The notes under the pieces were generated by a model. That model ran no database searches, was not told the origin of the DNA, and worked only from the letters and a program-made list of their open reading frames with translations. The position numbers and the translations under genes were made by a program. From Myxococcales bacterium UBA5297 (GTDB lineage Bacteria; Myxococcota; Myxococcia; Myxococcales; UBA5297), in contig DHSB01000003.1 of NCBI GenBank assembly GCA_002408385.1, positions 97,222-102,421 on the forward strand: a stretch of DNA of 5,200 bases, written 5' to 3'. Each line of letters starts with the position of its first letter. The stretch's first letter is position 1. Positions 1 to 5,200 of this stretch are shown here, in pieces.

Positions 1-28
1 CGCCGAAGGCCGTCCGAATCACCCGAAT

Positions 29-58
29 GGCCGTCCGCATCGGTCCGGACGGCCTTTT
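29..58 (+). terminator. Rho-independent terminator of a + strand gene left of the window
   Basis: A perfect 9-bp stem, GGCCGTCCG (29-37) with CGGACGGCC (46-54), closes an 8-nt loop and is followed directly by TTTT (55-58). That is the layout of an intrinsic terminator read on the + strand. No + strand gene precedes it in the window, so it probably ends a gene lying just to the left. A further copy of GGCCGTCCG at 8-16 could pair with the same 3' arm, giving a longer 11-bp stem (6-16 with 46-56) with a 29-nt loop. On the minus strand there is no T-run after the stem, so it is unlikely to terminate the minus-strand gene ending at 241. Confidence 0.7.
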
Positions 59-61
59 CCT

Positions 62-101
62 CCCCCAATTGGGGGGCCGGGCAATATCCGGCCCTCGGGC
101 C
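62..101. repeat. Adjacent palindromes in the intergenic region
   Basis: CCCCCAATTGGGGG (62-75) is a perfect 14-bp palindrome. It overlaps a 7-bp hairpin, GGGCCGG (74-80) with CCGGCCC (88-94), around an AT-rich 7-nt loop, and GGCCC/GGGCC (90-94/97-101) gives an alternative fold. No T-run follows on either strand, so these do not look like ordinary terminators. They could be a protein-binding site, a 3'-end stabilising structure for the minus-strand transcript, or chance in GC-rich DNA. The sequence is seen directly; the function is unknown. Confidence 0.35.
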
Positions 102-240
102 AGCAAGCGACGCCGCGGCGCGGTCCCGGCTGCCCCCGCGTTTACCCTGGGTCAGCGGGCCGCTCGCCCTGGCGCGGCTCGCGAAGCGGTTCGCGCGGTT
201 CTGGTCGGAGCGCCGGCGTTGCGCCGGGCGAAGGCGACCT
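102..240. other. Gene-free stretch downstream of the nuclease gene
   Basis: I find no supportable gene here. Open frames run through it on both strands but have no recognisable protein, no ribosome binding site and arginine/alanine-rich translations typical of GC-rich shadow frames. Two small hairpins are present: CGCGAA/TTCGCG (180-185/190-195, loop GCGG) and CCGGCG/CGCCGG (213-218/222-227, loop TTG). Both lie just beyond the stop codon of the minus-strand gene, where they could mark its transcript 3' end. Without T-runs they are not convincing intrinsic terminators. Confidence 0.4.
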
Positions 241-1632
241 TCAGAGCTCGACCTTCTCCGTATACGCCGCGATCTGCGCGCTCCAGCCCGGTCCCTTGGA
301 CTCGATCTTCGCCTTCATCGCGTCGAGCGACTTGCCCTCGCCGTGGACGCAGAACACGCGCTGCGGCGGCCCCGCGAAGCCGTCGAGCCAGCGCAAGACC
401 TCGTTCGAGTCGGCGTGGGCCGAGAAGCCGCGGATGACGCGGATCTGCGCGGCGACGGGCACGTACTGGCCGTGGATCTTGACCTCCTTCGCCCCGTCGA
501 GCAGCGAGCGGCCGCGCGTGCCCTCGGCCTGGTAGCCGACGAAGAGGACCGTGTTGTGCGCCTGCGGCAGCCGGTGCTTCAGGTGGTGGAGGATGCGCCC
601 GCCAGTGACCATCCCCGAGGCCGAGATGATGATGCAGCGGCGCTGGTCGTTGATGGCCATCGAGTCCTTGCGCGAGCGGGTGAACAAGCTGCGGCGGGTC
701 AGCAGCGGCTTCTTGCCCCCGTCGACGAGCGCCTTCATCGCCTCGTCGTGCTCCTCGACGTGGCGGGTGTAGAAGGGGGTCGCGTCCACGGCCATCGGGC
801 TGTCGAGGTAGACCGGCATGATGGGGATGCGGTTTTCGTTCTCGAGCTCGCGCAGGTGGTAGAGCAGGTCCTGGGCGCGCTCGATGGCGAACGAGGGGAT
901 GACGATGGCGCCGCCGCGCTCGGCGGCCTCGTTGATCGCCTCGCACAGCGCGTCCTTGGGCGAGGTCTCGCCGTGGACCCGATCGCCGTAGGTGCTCTCG
1001 ACGAGCAGCGTCGTCGCCTCGGGCACCGGCTCGGGGTCGGGGATGACCGGCGCGTCGTAGCGGCCCAGATCGCCGCTGAAGACGACGCGGTGCGGCGGCT
1101 TGCCCGGCTCCTCGATGTCGACCTGGATCGTCGCCGAGCCGAGGATGTGGCCCGCGGACCGGAAGGTGAGCCAGACGCCGGGAAAGACCTCGCGTCGCTC
1201 GTGGTAACCGATCCCGTCGAGTTGCTGGAGCGACCGGCGCGCGTCGTCCTCGGTGTAGAGCGGCCTGGCGGGATCGTGCCGCGAGAAGCGCTCCTTGTTC
1301 GCATAGGCCGCCTCTTCTTCCTGCAGCCGGCCGGTGTCGGGGAGCATCAGGCCGAGCAGGTCCTTGGTCGCCCGCGTGGTGAGCACCCGGCCGCCGAACC
1401 CGTCGCGCACGAGCAGCGGCAGGTAGCCGCTGTGGTCGATGTGCGCGTGCGTCAGCGCGATGCAGTCGATCTGGTCGGGAGGGACGGGCAGCGGCCTCCA
1501 GTTGCGCAGGCGCAGCTCCTTCTTGCCCTGGAACAGGCCCGCGTCGATGAGCAGGCGCTTGCCGTTCACCTCGAGCAGGTACTTCGAGCCGGTGACCGTG
1601 CGTGCGGCGCCGAGGAACTGGAGGGTGGCCAC
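241..1632 (-). CDS. MBL-fold beta-CASP RNA nuclease (COG1236/YSH1-like)
   Basis: A 463-residue, complete metallo-beta-lactamase-fold hydrolase with a beta-CASP insertion, the architecture of CPSF-73-like and Thermus TTHA0252-like RNA endo/exonucleases. In order: motif 1 Asp30 (LLIDAG); the zinc motif THAHIDH with H62, H64, D66 and H67; motif 3 H162 (SAGHILGS); motif 4 D188 (FSGDLG). The beta-CASP motifs follow: motif A E212 (VESTYGD), motif B H406 (GFSAHAD) and motif C H430 (VHGEG). The SASGM...GGR segment at 337-346 is also typical. All metal ligands are present, so it should be active, binding two zinc ions and cutting RNA in the cytoplasm. Length matches the bacterial family. The start is GTG at 1632, because AGGAGAG lies 5 nt upstream and homology begins at once (LQFLGAARTVTGS); the frame stays open far upstream without family similarity. 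It is divergent from the glycan genes and probably unrelated to them. The actual substrate is not visible from sequence. Confidence 0.93.
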   Translation of the reverse strand: MATLQFLGAARTVTGSKYLLEVNGKRLLIDAGLFQGKKELRLRNWRPLPVPPDQIDCIALTHAHIDHSGYLPLLVRDGFGGRVLTTRATKDLLGLMLPDTGRLQEEEAAYANKERFSRHDPARPLYTEDDARRSLQQLDGIGYHERREVFPGVWLTFRSAGHILGSATIQVDIEEPGKPPHRVVFSGDLGRYDAPVIPDPEPVPEATTLLVESTYGDRVHGETSPKDALCEAINEAAERGGAIVIPSFAIERAQDLLYHLRELENENRIPIMPVYLDSPMAVDATPFYTRHVEEHDEAMKALVDGGKKPLLTRRSLFTRSRKDSMAINDQRRCIIISASGMVTGGRILHHLKHRLPQAHNTVLFVGYQAEGTRGRSLLDGAKEVKIHGQYVPVAAQIRVIRGFSAHADSNEVLRWLDGFAGPPQRVFCVHGEGKSLDAMKAKIESKGPGWSAQIAAYTEKVEL

Positions 1633-1637
1633 GTGTT

Positions 1638-1644
1638 CTCTCCT
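1638..1644 (-). promoter_or_regulatory. Ribosome binding site of the beta-CASP nuclease gene
   Basis: On the minus strand AGGAGAG sits 5 nt before a GTG codon (1632-1630). This strong Shine-Dalgarno match decides the start in favour of GTG over longer in-frame options that would run back through the repeat block. Confidence 0.8.
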
Positions 1645-1695
1645 GGTTGGTGTTTGGTAGCTGGCGGGCAGGATAGCGCGTGCGCGGGCGGGAGG

Positions 1696-1750
1696 GCGGA
1701 TAGACGGCGGATGGACGGCGGATAGAAAGCGGATGGACGGCGGAGCTCCA
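1696..1750. repeat. 11-bp tandem repeat, about five units, alternating
   Basis: Five consecutive 11-bp units begin with GCGGA: GCGGATAGACG (1696), GCGGATGGACG (1707), GCGGATAGAAA (1718), GCGGATGGACG (1729) and a diverged GCGGAGCTCCA (1740). Position 7 alternates A, G, A, G, so the array is also a 22-bp two-unit repeat. It lies in the gap between two divergent genes, and the last units form the left arms of the inverted repeats next to it. The period is close to one helical turn, so a protein could meet the repeated site on one DNA face. It could equally be slippage-generated sequence with no role. Confidence 0.8.
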
Positions 1751-1823
1751 GCTCCGCCATCTCGCACGACGACGAAGCTGGAGCTTCGTCCTCCATTCTG
1801 TTGGGGAGCTCCGCCGTCCATCC
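1731..1823. repeat. 93-bp palindromic element with 19-bp inverted ends and two inner hairpins
   Basis: GGATGGACGGCGGAGCTCC (1731-1749) is repeated perfectly in inverted orientation at 1805-1823. Hairpin A is GGCGGAGC/GCTCCGCC (1739-1746/1751-1758, loop TCCA), overlapping the left arm. Hairpin B is GACGAAGC/GCTTCGTC (1771-1778/1783-1790, loop TGGA). Hairpin A and the long 19-bp pairing are mutually exclusive, while hairpin B can form inside either fold. There is no coding capacity and no obvious target-site duplication at the edges. The form resembles REP/BIME-like intergenic palindromes or a MITE. It lies upstream of both divergent genes, so it could influence either transcript. Confidence 0.75.
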
Positions 1824-1900
1824 TCCAATTCCCCCGACTCGCCGCCCCCTTGCATCCGGCCTCGCAACTGGGCCATGACCATCGGGCGAGCCTTTGTCGC
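1824..1900. other. Remaining upstream region of the glycan gene set
   Basis: This short stretch between the palindromic element and the glycosyltransferase ribosome binding site should hold or adjoin the + strand promoter, unless transcription starts within or before the repeats. I see no convincing -35/-10 pair. TTGCAT at 1850-1855 resembles a -35, but no AT-rich -10 follows at the right distance. TCCTCCAATTC (1821-1831) partly repeats TCCTCCATTC (1788-1797). Confidence 0.3.
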
Positions 1901-1905
1901 GGAGA
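1901..1905 (+). promoter_or_regulatory. Ribosome binding site of the glycosyltransferase gene
   Basis: GGAGA lies 4 nt before the ATG at 1910. It supports that ATG over an in-frame ATG at 1733, which would force translation through the palindromic repeats. Confidence 0.65.
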
Positions 1906-1909
1906 TCCG

Positions 1910-3217
1910 ATGCGCCCCGAGCCCTTTCCCACACCACCGTTGCCCGACCCGAAGAACGTGCCGCCCCGCCTCTCGCCCTCGCGCACCGATCCGCTCGGTC
2001 GGCTCGCCCAGCAGCTCGCTCAGCTCACGCCCGAGCCGGCGCGGGGCCTGGCGCGCAGGGTCCGGGCCGAGGCGCGCGCGGCCGCCATCGGCGCGTTGCC
2101 CCTGTCGCTCTACGAGGTCTGGAAGCTCGGGAGCATCGACCCCTTCGTCACCCGCGCGACGACGCTGTCGCACCGCACCAGCGGCTGGCACTTCCTCATC
2201 CTCGCCGGCGTGCCAATGACCGACAGCGGTGGCGGCCAGCGGCCCGCGCAGATCGCCCACGAGCTGCTCCACAGCGGCCATCGGGTCACCTACGTCTACC
2301 GCTTCCCCTCGCGCGAGTACCGGCGGCGGCGCCGCTCGTTTGCCCACGAGAGCCTCACCCACATCCACTTCGCCGAGTTCAGCGCGCGCCGCTTCTCGCT
2401 CGAGCGCGAGGCGCGCGAAAGGATCGTCGCCGTCTGCGAGATCCCCTTCGCCGAGTTTCGCGCCTGCACCCGCTACCTGGGCGCCCGCGGGGCGCGGACG
2501 ATCTACGACTGCACCGAGGACTGGGAGGGCTTGCTCGACGGCAAGTGGTACGCCCGCAGCGTCGAGGGGCGTCTGCTCGCCGAGGTCGATTTCGTGATCG
2601 CCAGCGCCCGTGGGATCCAGGAGTCGATCGGCCAGCGCACCGGGCGCGACGTCACGCTGGTGCCCAATGCGGTAGACACCCGGCTCTTCGTCGCTGGACG
2701 GGACTACGAGCGCCCGGCCGACCTGCCGCGCGGCGAGGCGGTTTTCACCTACGTCGGCACGATGTGGGGCGACGGGTTCGACTGGGAGTCGGTCTTCGCG
2801 CTGGCGCGCGCCCGGCCTGAGGCGCAGGTGGTGCTCGTCGGCGACCATCGCGGCCAGCTTCGCACCCGGCTGCCGAACCTCCACTGCCTCGGCTTGCGCC
2901 CCCAGTCCGAGATCCCGGCCTACCTCGCGCACAGCGACGTCTGCCTCATCCCGTGGCGCCCCGACCGGCTTGCCCGCTCGCCCGTTCCCCTCAAGACCTT
3001 CGAGTACCTGGCGATGGGCCGGCCGGTCGTCTCGCTCGACCTGCCGGAGGTGCGCGAGCTGCCGGCGGTGCTCGTCGCCCGCAACCCCCGCGAATTCGTC
3101 GACCAGGTCGCGCGGGCCCAGGGGATCCGGCCTCCGGCCGAGGAGGTCGCCCGGTTCCTGGCCGGGAATAGCTGGAAGGTGCGGGTGCGCCAGCTCGAGC
3201 GCCTGATCGGCGCGTAA
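1910..3217 (+). CDS. GT-B glycosyltransferase (GT4-like), surface glycan synthesis
   Basis: A 435-residue glycosyltransferase predicted to move a sugar from an activated nucleotide donor to a growing glycan at the cytoplasmic side of the inner membrane. Residues 1-90 are an extra proline/arginine-rich N-terminal extension without recognisable domain. The N-terminal Rossmann half begins near 93 (HFLILAGVP) with a glycine-rich loop SGGGQRP at 106-112, and includes YDCTEDWEGLLDG (199-211). The link to the second half carries LVPNAVDTRLF (250-260). The donor-binding half starts at YVGTMWGDGF (281-290) and contains HCLGLRPQSEIPAYLAHSDV (325-344) and PLKTFEYLAMGRPVVS (360-375), where E365 fits the conserved acidic residue that contacts the donor ribose. 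There is no signal peptide or clear membrane helix. ATG at 1910 is chosen for GGAGA just upstream. It is followed 42 bp later by an exporter permease, which argues for a capsule, O-antigen or similar glycan role. Donor, acceptor and linkage cannot be read from sequence. Confidence 0.88.
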   Translation: MRPEPFPTPPLPDPKNVPPRLSPSRTDPLGRLAQQLAQLTPEPARGLARRVRAEARAAAIGALPLSLYEVWKLGSIDPFVTRATTLSHRTSGWHFLILAGVPMTDSGGGQRPAQIAHELLHSGHRVTYVYRFPSREYRRRRRSFAHESLTHIHFAEFSARRFSLEREARERIVAVCEIPFAEFRACTRYLGARGARTIYDCTEDWEGLLDGKWYARSVEGRLLAEVDFVIASARGIQESIGQRTGRDVTLVPNAVDTRLFVAGRDYERPADLPRGEAVFTYVGTMWGDGFDWESVFALARARPEAQVVLVGDHRGQLRTRLPNLHCLGLRPQSEIPAYLAHSDVCLIPWRPDRLARSPVPLKTFEYLAMGRPVVSLDLPEVRELPAVLVARNPREFVDQVARAQGIRPPAEEVARFLAGNSWKVRVRQLERLIGA

Positions 3218-3259
3218 GCCTTTCGGCAGCGTGCGAATTCAGATAGAAGCATCGCCCGC

Positions 3260-4033
3260 ATGATTGGCGAGCTCATCAGCAAGCGCGAGGTCCTCGCGAC
3301 CCTCGTCGAGAAGGACTTCAAGTCCCGCTACAAGGCGAAGGCGCTCGGCCGGCTCTGGTCGATAGCCGACCCGCTGGTGATGGTGGTCATCTTCACCATC
3401 GTCTTCGCCCACATCCTCAAGGTCGCCCAGCCCTTCTTCCCCATCTTCCTGCTGCTCGCGCTGACGCCGTACCGCTTCTTCGCCAACTCGGTGAACGGGG
3501 CGGCCACCTCGGTGCTCGACAACGTCCAGCTCGTCAAGAAGGTGAGCTTCCCGCGGCTGATGCTGCCGCTGGCGGTGGTCTTCTCGCACCTGCGCCACTT
3601 CTTCATCGAGCTGATGCTGGTCGCCGCGCTTTTTCTCTACTTCCCGGAGGCCTTCCACCTGAGCCTGAACCTGCTGTGGCTGCCGGTGCTGCTGGCCGTC
3701 CAGCTCGTCTTCATCGTGGGCGTGGGGCTCACCGTCGCCGCGCTCAACGTGCGCTACCGCGACACGCACTACATCCTCAACAGCGCGCTGCTGGTGATGT
3801 ACTGGCTGACGCCGCTGTTCTACGCCTTCAGCTTCGTGCCCGCGCCCTACGACCGGGTGCTGATGTGGAACCCGATGGTGGGCGTGGTCGAGGGCTACCG
3901 CTCGGTGCTGCTCGAGGGCAACGCGCCGAGCTTGATGCTGCTCGGGGCCGGCACGATCTCCGCGCTGCTGACGTTCGCGGTCGGCGCGGCAGTCTTCAAG
4001 CACCACGAGAGCAGCTTTGCCGACTACCTATAG
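3260..4033 (+). CDS. ABC-2 polysaccharide/polyol phosphate export permease (Wzm/KpsM/TagG-like)
   Basis: A 257-residue integral membrane subunit of a glycan ABC exporter, expected to work as a dimer in the inner membrane with the ATPase encoded next. A cytoplasmic amphipathic N-terminus with the family pattern (LVEKDFKSRYKAKALGRLW, 15-33) precedes about six hydrophobic segments near residues 35-53, 60-78, 100-127, 137-163, 173-193 and 225-246. Family signatures include NGAATSVLDNVQLVKKVSFP (79-98), the NVRYRDT loop (163-169) preceding LLVMYWLTPLFY (177-188), WNPMVGVVEGYRSVLLEG (203-220) and a C-terminal SSFADYL. Length is typical (about 255-280). The ATG at 3260 fits the family N-terminus, but no strong Shine-Dalgarno is present (only GAAG about 10 nt upstream), so translation may depend partly on the preceding gene, whose stop is 42 bp away. 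The exported glycan is not identifiable; Wzm, KpsM and TagG homologues differ little at this level. Confidence 0.92.
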   Translation: MIGELISKREVLATLVEKDFKSRYKAKALGRLWSIADPLVMVVIFTIVFAHILKVAQPFFPIFLLLALTPYRFFANSVNGAATSVLDNVQLVKKVSFPRLMLPLAVVFSHLRHFFIELMLVAALFLYFPEAFHLSLNLLWLPVLLAVQLVFIVGVGLTVAALNVRYRDTHYILNSALLVMYWLTPLFYAFSFVPAPYDRVLMWNPMVGVVEGYRSVLLEGNAPSLMLLGAGTISALLTFAVGAAVFKHHESSFADYL

Positions 4034-4036
4034 CGA

Positions 4037-4074
4037 CCGGCGCGCCTCGCGGAGACGAAGAGCTCGCGCGCCGG
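4037..4074 (+). other. Hairpin between permease and ATPase genes
   Basis: CCGGCGCGC (4037-4045) and GCGCGCCGG (4066-4074) form a perfect 9-bp GC stem beginning 4 nt after the permease stop. CTC/GAG (4046-4048/4060-4062) can extend it across a 3-nt bulge. No T-run follows, so full termination is unlikely. It could stabilise the upstream mRNA, be processed, or reduce ATPase expression relative to the permease. The structure is seen; the role is inferred. Confidence 0.5.
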
Positions 4075-4136
4075 CGACGGGGCAGGGGACAGACCAGCGA
4101 GCTCGACCCGTGTGCCAGGTGTGGACGTGAGCGACC

Positions 4137-4140
4137 GGAG
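4137..4140 (+). promoter_or_regulatory. Ribosome binding site deciding the ATPase start
   Basis: GGAG lies 4 nt before the ATG at 4145, a layout like that of the glycosyltransferase gene. Alternative in-frame GTG codons at 4112, 4121 and 4127 have weaker upstream sequences, so ATG 4145 is preferred. Confidence 0.55.
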
Positions 4141-4144
4141 CGAA

Positions 4145-5134
4145 ATGACTCAATCGACCCAGCAGGCGCCGCTCGAGGGGGCGAGGGACGGCTCGGCGCC
4201 GGTGCTCGTCGAGGCGCCGGTCGTCATCGAGGCCCGCGGCGTCGGCAAGCGCTACGAGATGAACCGGCACCGCACCATCCTGCTCAGGGACGCGGCGCGG
4301 ATGGCCTTCGCCAAGGTCGAGAAGGACTACTTCTGGGCCCTGCGCGACGTGAGCTTCCAGGTGCGCAAGGGCGAGACCGTCGCGCTGGTCGGGCCCAACG
4401 GCGCGGGCAAGAGCACGCTGCTGTCGCTCATCGCCAAGACCGCGGTGCCCACCGAGGGCAGTATCCGGGTCGAGGGGCGCGTCTCGGCGCTGCTCGAGCT
4501 GGGGGCGGGCTTCCACTACGACTTCACCGGGCGCGAGAACATCTACATCAACGGCATCGTCATGGGCCTGACCCGGAGCCAGATCGACGCCAAGATCGAC
4601 TCGATCATCGAGTTCGCCGAGCTCGGGCCCTTCATCGACGAGCCGGTGCGCAACTACTCTTCCGGCATGCTGGCGAGGCTCGGCTTCTCGGTCGCCGCCG
4701 AGGTGGATCCCGACATCCTCATCGTCGACGAGGCGCTGTCGGTGGGCGATCACTCGTTTCAGGAGAAGTCGTACGCGCGCATCCTCGAGTTCCAGAAGAA
4801 GGGCTGCACGATCATCTTCGTGACCCACTCGCTCCCTCTCGTCGAAAAGATCTGTCAGCGCGCCGTGCTCATCTCACACGGCCAGGTGCTCGCGGAGGGC
4901 TCGGCGAAGCAGATCTGCGCCGACTACAAGGACCGGGTCGCGGGCCACCAGCTCGACGGCGCGCGCTCGCCGTACGAGAAGGTGACCGTCTCGGTCTGGA
5001 AGCGGCTCGTGGCCTTCGCCGCCATCGCCACCCTGGCGGTCGGCGTGGCGGCCGCGGGGGTCAAGTTCGTGCTCGCCCGGGAGATGCCCGAGCAGCGGCC
5101 GCCGATTGCGGACAAGTACGACCGGCCGGAGTAG
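4145..5134 (+). CDS. Polysaccharide ABC exporter ATPase (Wzt/TagH-like) with C-terminal TM helix
   Basis: A 329-residue nucleotide-binding subunit that would power glycan export with the upstream permease. The N-terminal GVGKRYEMNRHRTILLRDA (32-50) and DYFWALRDVSFQVRKGE (61-77) are typical of the Wzt/TagH/KpsT group. Walker A is GPNGAGKST (83-91). The Q-loop region reads LLELGAGFHYDFTGRENIY (116-134), the form normal for this group but without the usual glutamine. The ABC signature is the variant YSSGM (171-175), Walker B is ILIVDEAL with D195/E196, the D-loop is SVGD (199-202) and the switch histidine is H228. The ATPase domain ends near 265. A single hydrophobic segment follows (about 288-310, preceded by WKR) and then a tail of roughly 18 residues ending DKYDRPE, probably periplasmic. 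Wzt instead carries a soluble carbohydrate-binding domain there, and KpsT ends earlier. Starting at GTG 4112 would add 11 residues. It lies 111 bp after the permease, past a hairpin, presumably in the same transcript. Confidence 0.92.
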   Translation: MTQSTQQAPLEGARDGSAPVLVEAPVVIEARGVGKRYEMNRHRTILLRDAARMAFAKVEKDYFWALRDVSFQVRKGETVALVGPNGAGKSTLLSLIAKTAVPTEGSIRVEGRVSALLELGAGFHYDFTGRENIYINGIVMGLTRSQIDAKIDSIIEFAELGPFIDEPVRNYSSGMLARLGFSVAAEVDPDILIVDEALSVGDHSFQEKSYARILEFQKKGCTIIFVTHSLPLVEKICQRAVLISHGQVLAEGSAKQICADYKDRVAGHQLDGARSPYEKVTVSVWKRLVAFAAIATLAVGVAAAGVKFVLAREMPEQRPPIADKYDRPE

Positions 5135-5200
5135 GGCGGGGGAGGTCGAGCCGAGTCGGAGATCAAGAGCCCGAGCCGGCCCCGGTCACCCCGAGCGTAG

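Noticed and set aside
1670..1698. A possible minus-strand promoter with TATCCT (1670-1675) as -10 for the nuclease gene
   Set aside because: No acceptable -35 hexamer lies about 17 bp upstream, and TATCC also occurs as part of the tandem repeat, so the match has little weight.
343..1725. A 460-codon + strand open frame opposite the nuclease gene
   Set aside because: It mirrors a gene with all catalytic motifs present on the other strand; its own translation is Val/Asp/Arg-rich without recognisable domains, and it has no convincing ribosome binding site.
1696..1750. CRISPR array
   Set aside because: The units are 11 bp and directly abutting, with no spacers and no cas genes nearby.
1731..1823. 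Insertion sequence or proven MITE
   Set aside because: There is no transposase and no target-site duplication at the edges. The inverted ends alone do not prove transposition, so it is reported only as a repeat.
1733..1909. N-terminal extension of the glycosyltransferase from an in-frame ATG at 1733
   Set aside because: It would translate the palindromic repeats. No ribosome binding site lies at that ATG, whereas GGAGA precedes ATG 1910.
1633..1986. N-terminal extension of the beta-CASP nuclease to an ATG at 1986
   Set aside because: The added 118 residues run through the repeat block and have no family similarity, while a strong AGGAGAG and the conserved family N-terminus support GTG 1632.
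152..2932. A 926-codon minus-strand open frame spanning the nuclease gene, the intergenic repeats and part of the glycosyltransferase gene
   Set aside because: It is out of frame with the recognised nuclease on the same strand and antisense to the glycosyltransferase. Its translation is low-complexity Arg/Ala/Pro/Gly with no family pattern, as expected for GC-rich shadow frames.
5135..5200. Start of a further gene or a terminator after the ATPase
   Set aside because: I see GGGGGAGG shortly after the stop, but no start codon at a suitable distance, and no stem with a T-run before the window ends.

Overview
This is a GC-rich bacterial window, well over 60% G+C by eye, with strong G/C preference at third codon positions. 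The high G+C explains the many long open frames that overlap the real genes. The gene content fits a Gram-negative environmental bacterium such as a proteobacterium, myxobacterium-like organism or relative: a Wzm/Wzt- or TagG/TagH-type polysaccharide exporter, a GT-B glycosyltransferase and a bacterial beta-CASP nuclease. Nothing here fixes the phylum.

Layout. Positions 1-240 hold no gene I can support. They contain a + strand rho-independent terminator (29-58), which implies a + strand gene ending just left of the window, and a cluster of short palindromes. From 1632 down to 241, on the minus strand, lies a complete 463-residue metallo-beta-lactamase/beta-CASP protein (COG1236/YSH1-like RNA nuclease family) with every zinc and catalytic motif intact. 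The 277-bp gap between this gene and the divergent + strand genes carries a compact repeat block (1696-1823): an 11-bp tandem repeat with alternating units, two 8-bp-stem hairpins whose 4-nt loops are complementary to each other, and a perfect 19-bp inverted repeat enclosing them.

The + strand then carries three genes in the same direction: a GT-B glycosyltransferase (1910-3217), an ABC-2 polysaccharide-export permease (3260-4033) and its ATPase (4145-5134). Together they look like part of a cell-surface glycan locus. The glycosyltransferase would add a sugar to a lipid-linked glycan on the cytoplasmic face, and the permease/ATPase pair would move the finished glycan across the inner membrane. 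A 9-bp-stem hairpin sits between permease and ATPase.

The most unusual protein feature is the ATPase C-terminus. It lacks the carbohydrate-binding domain of Wzt proteins and instead has one predicted transmembrane helix and a short, probably periplasmic tail. The most unusual DNA feature is the 1696-1823 repeat block. I found no CRISPR array, tRNA, rRNA, transposase or phage gene, and no clear evidence of a wholly new system.
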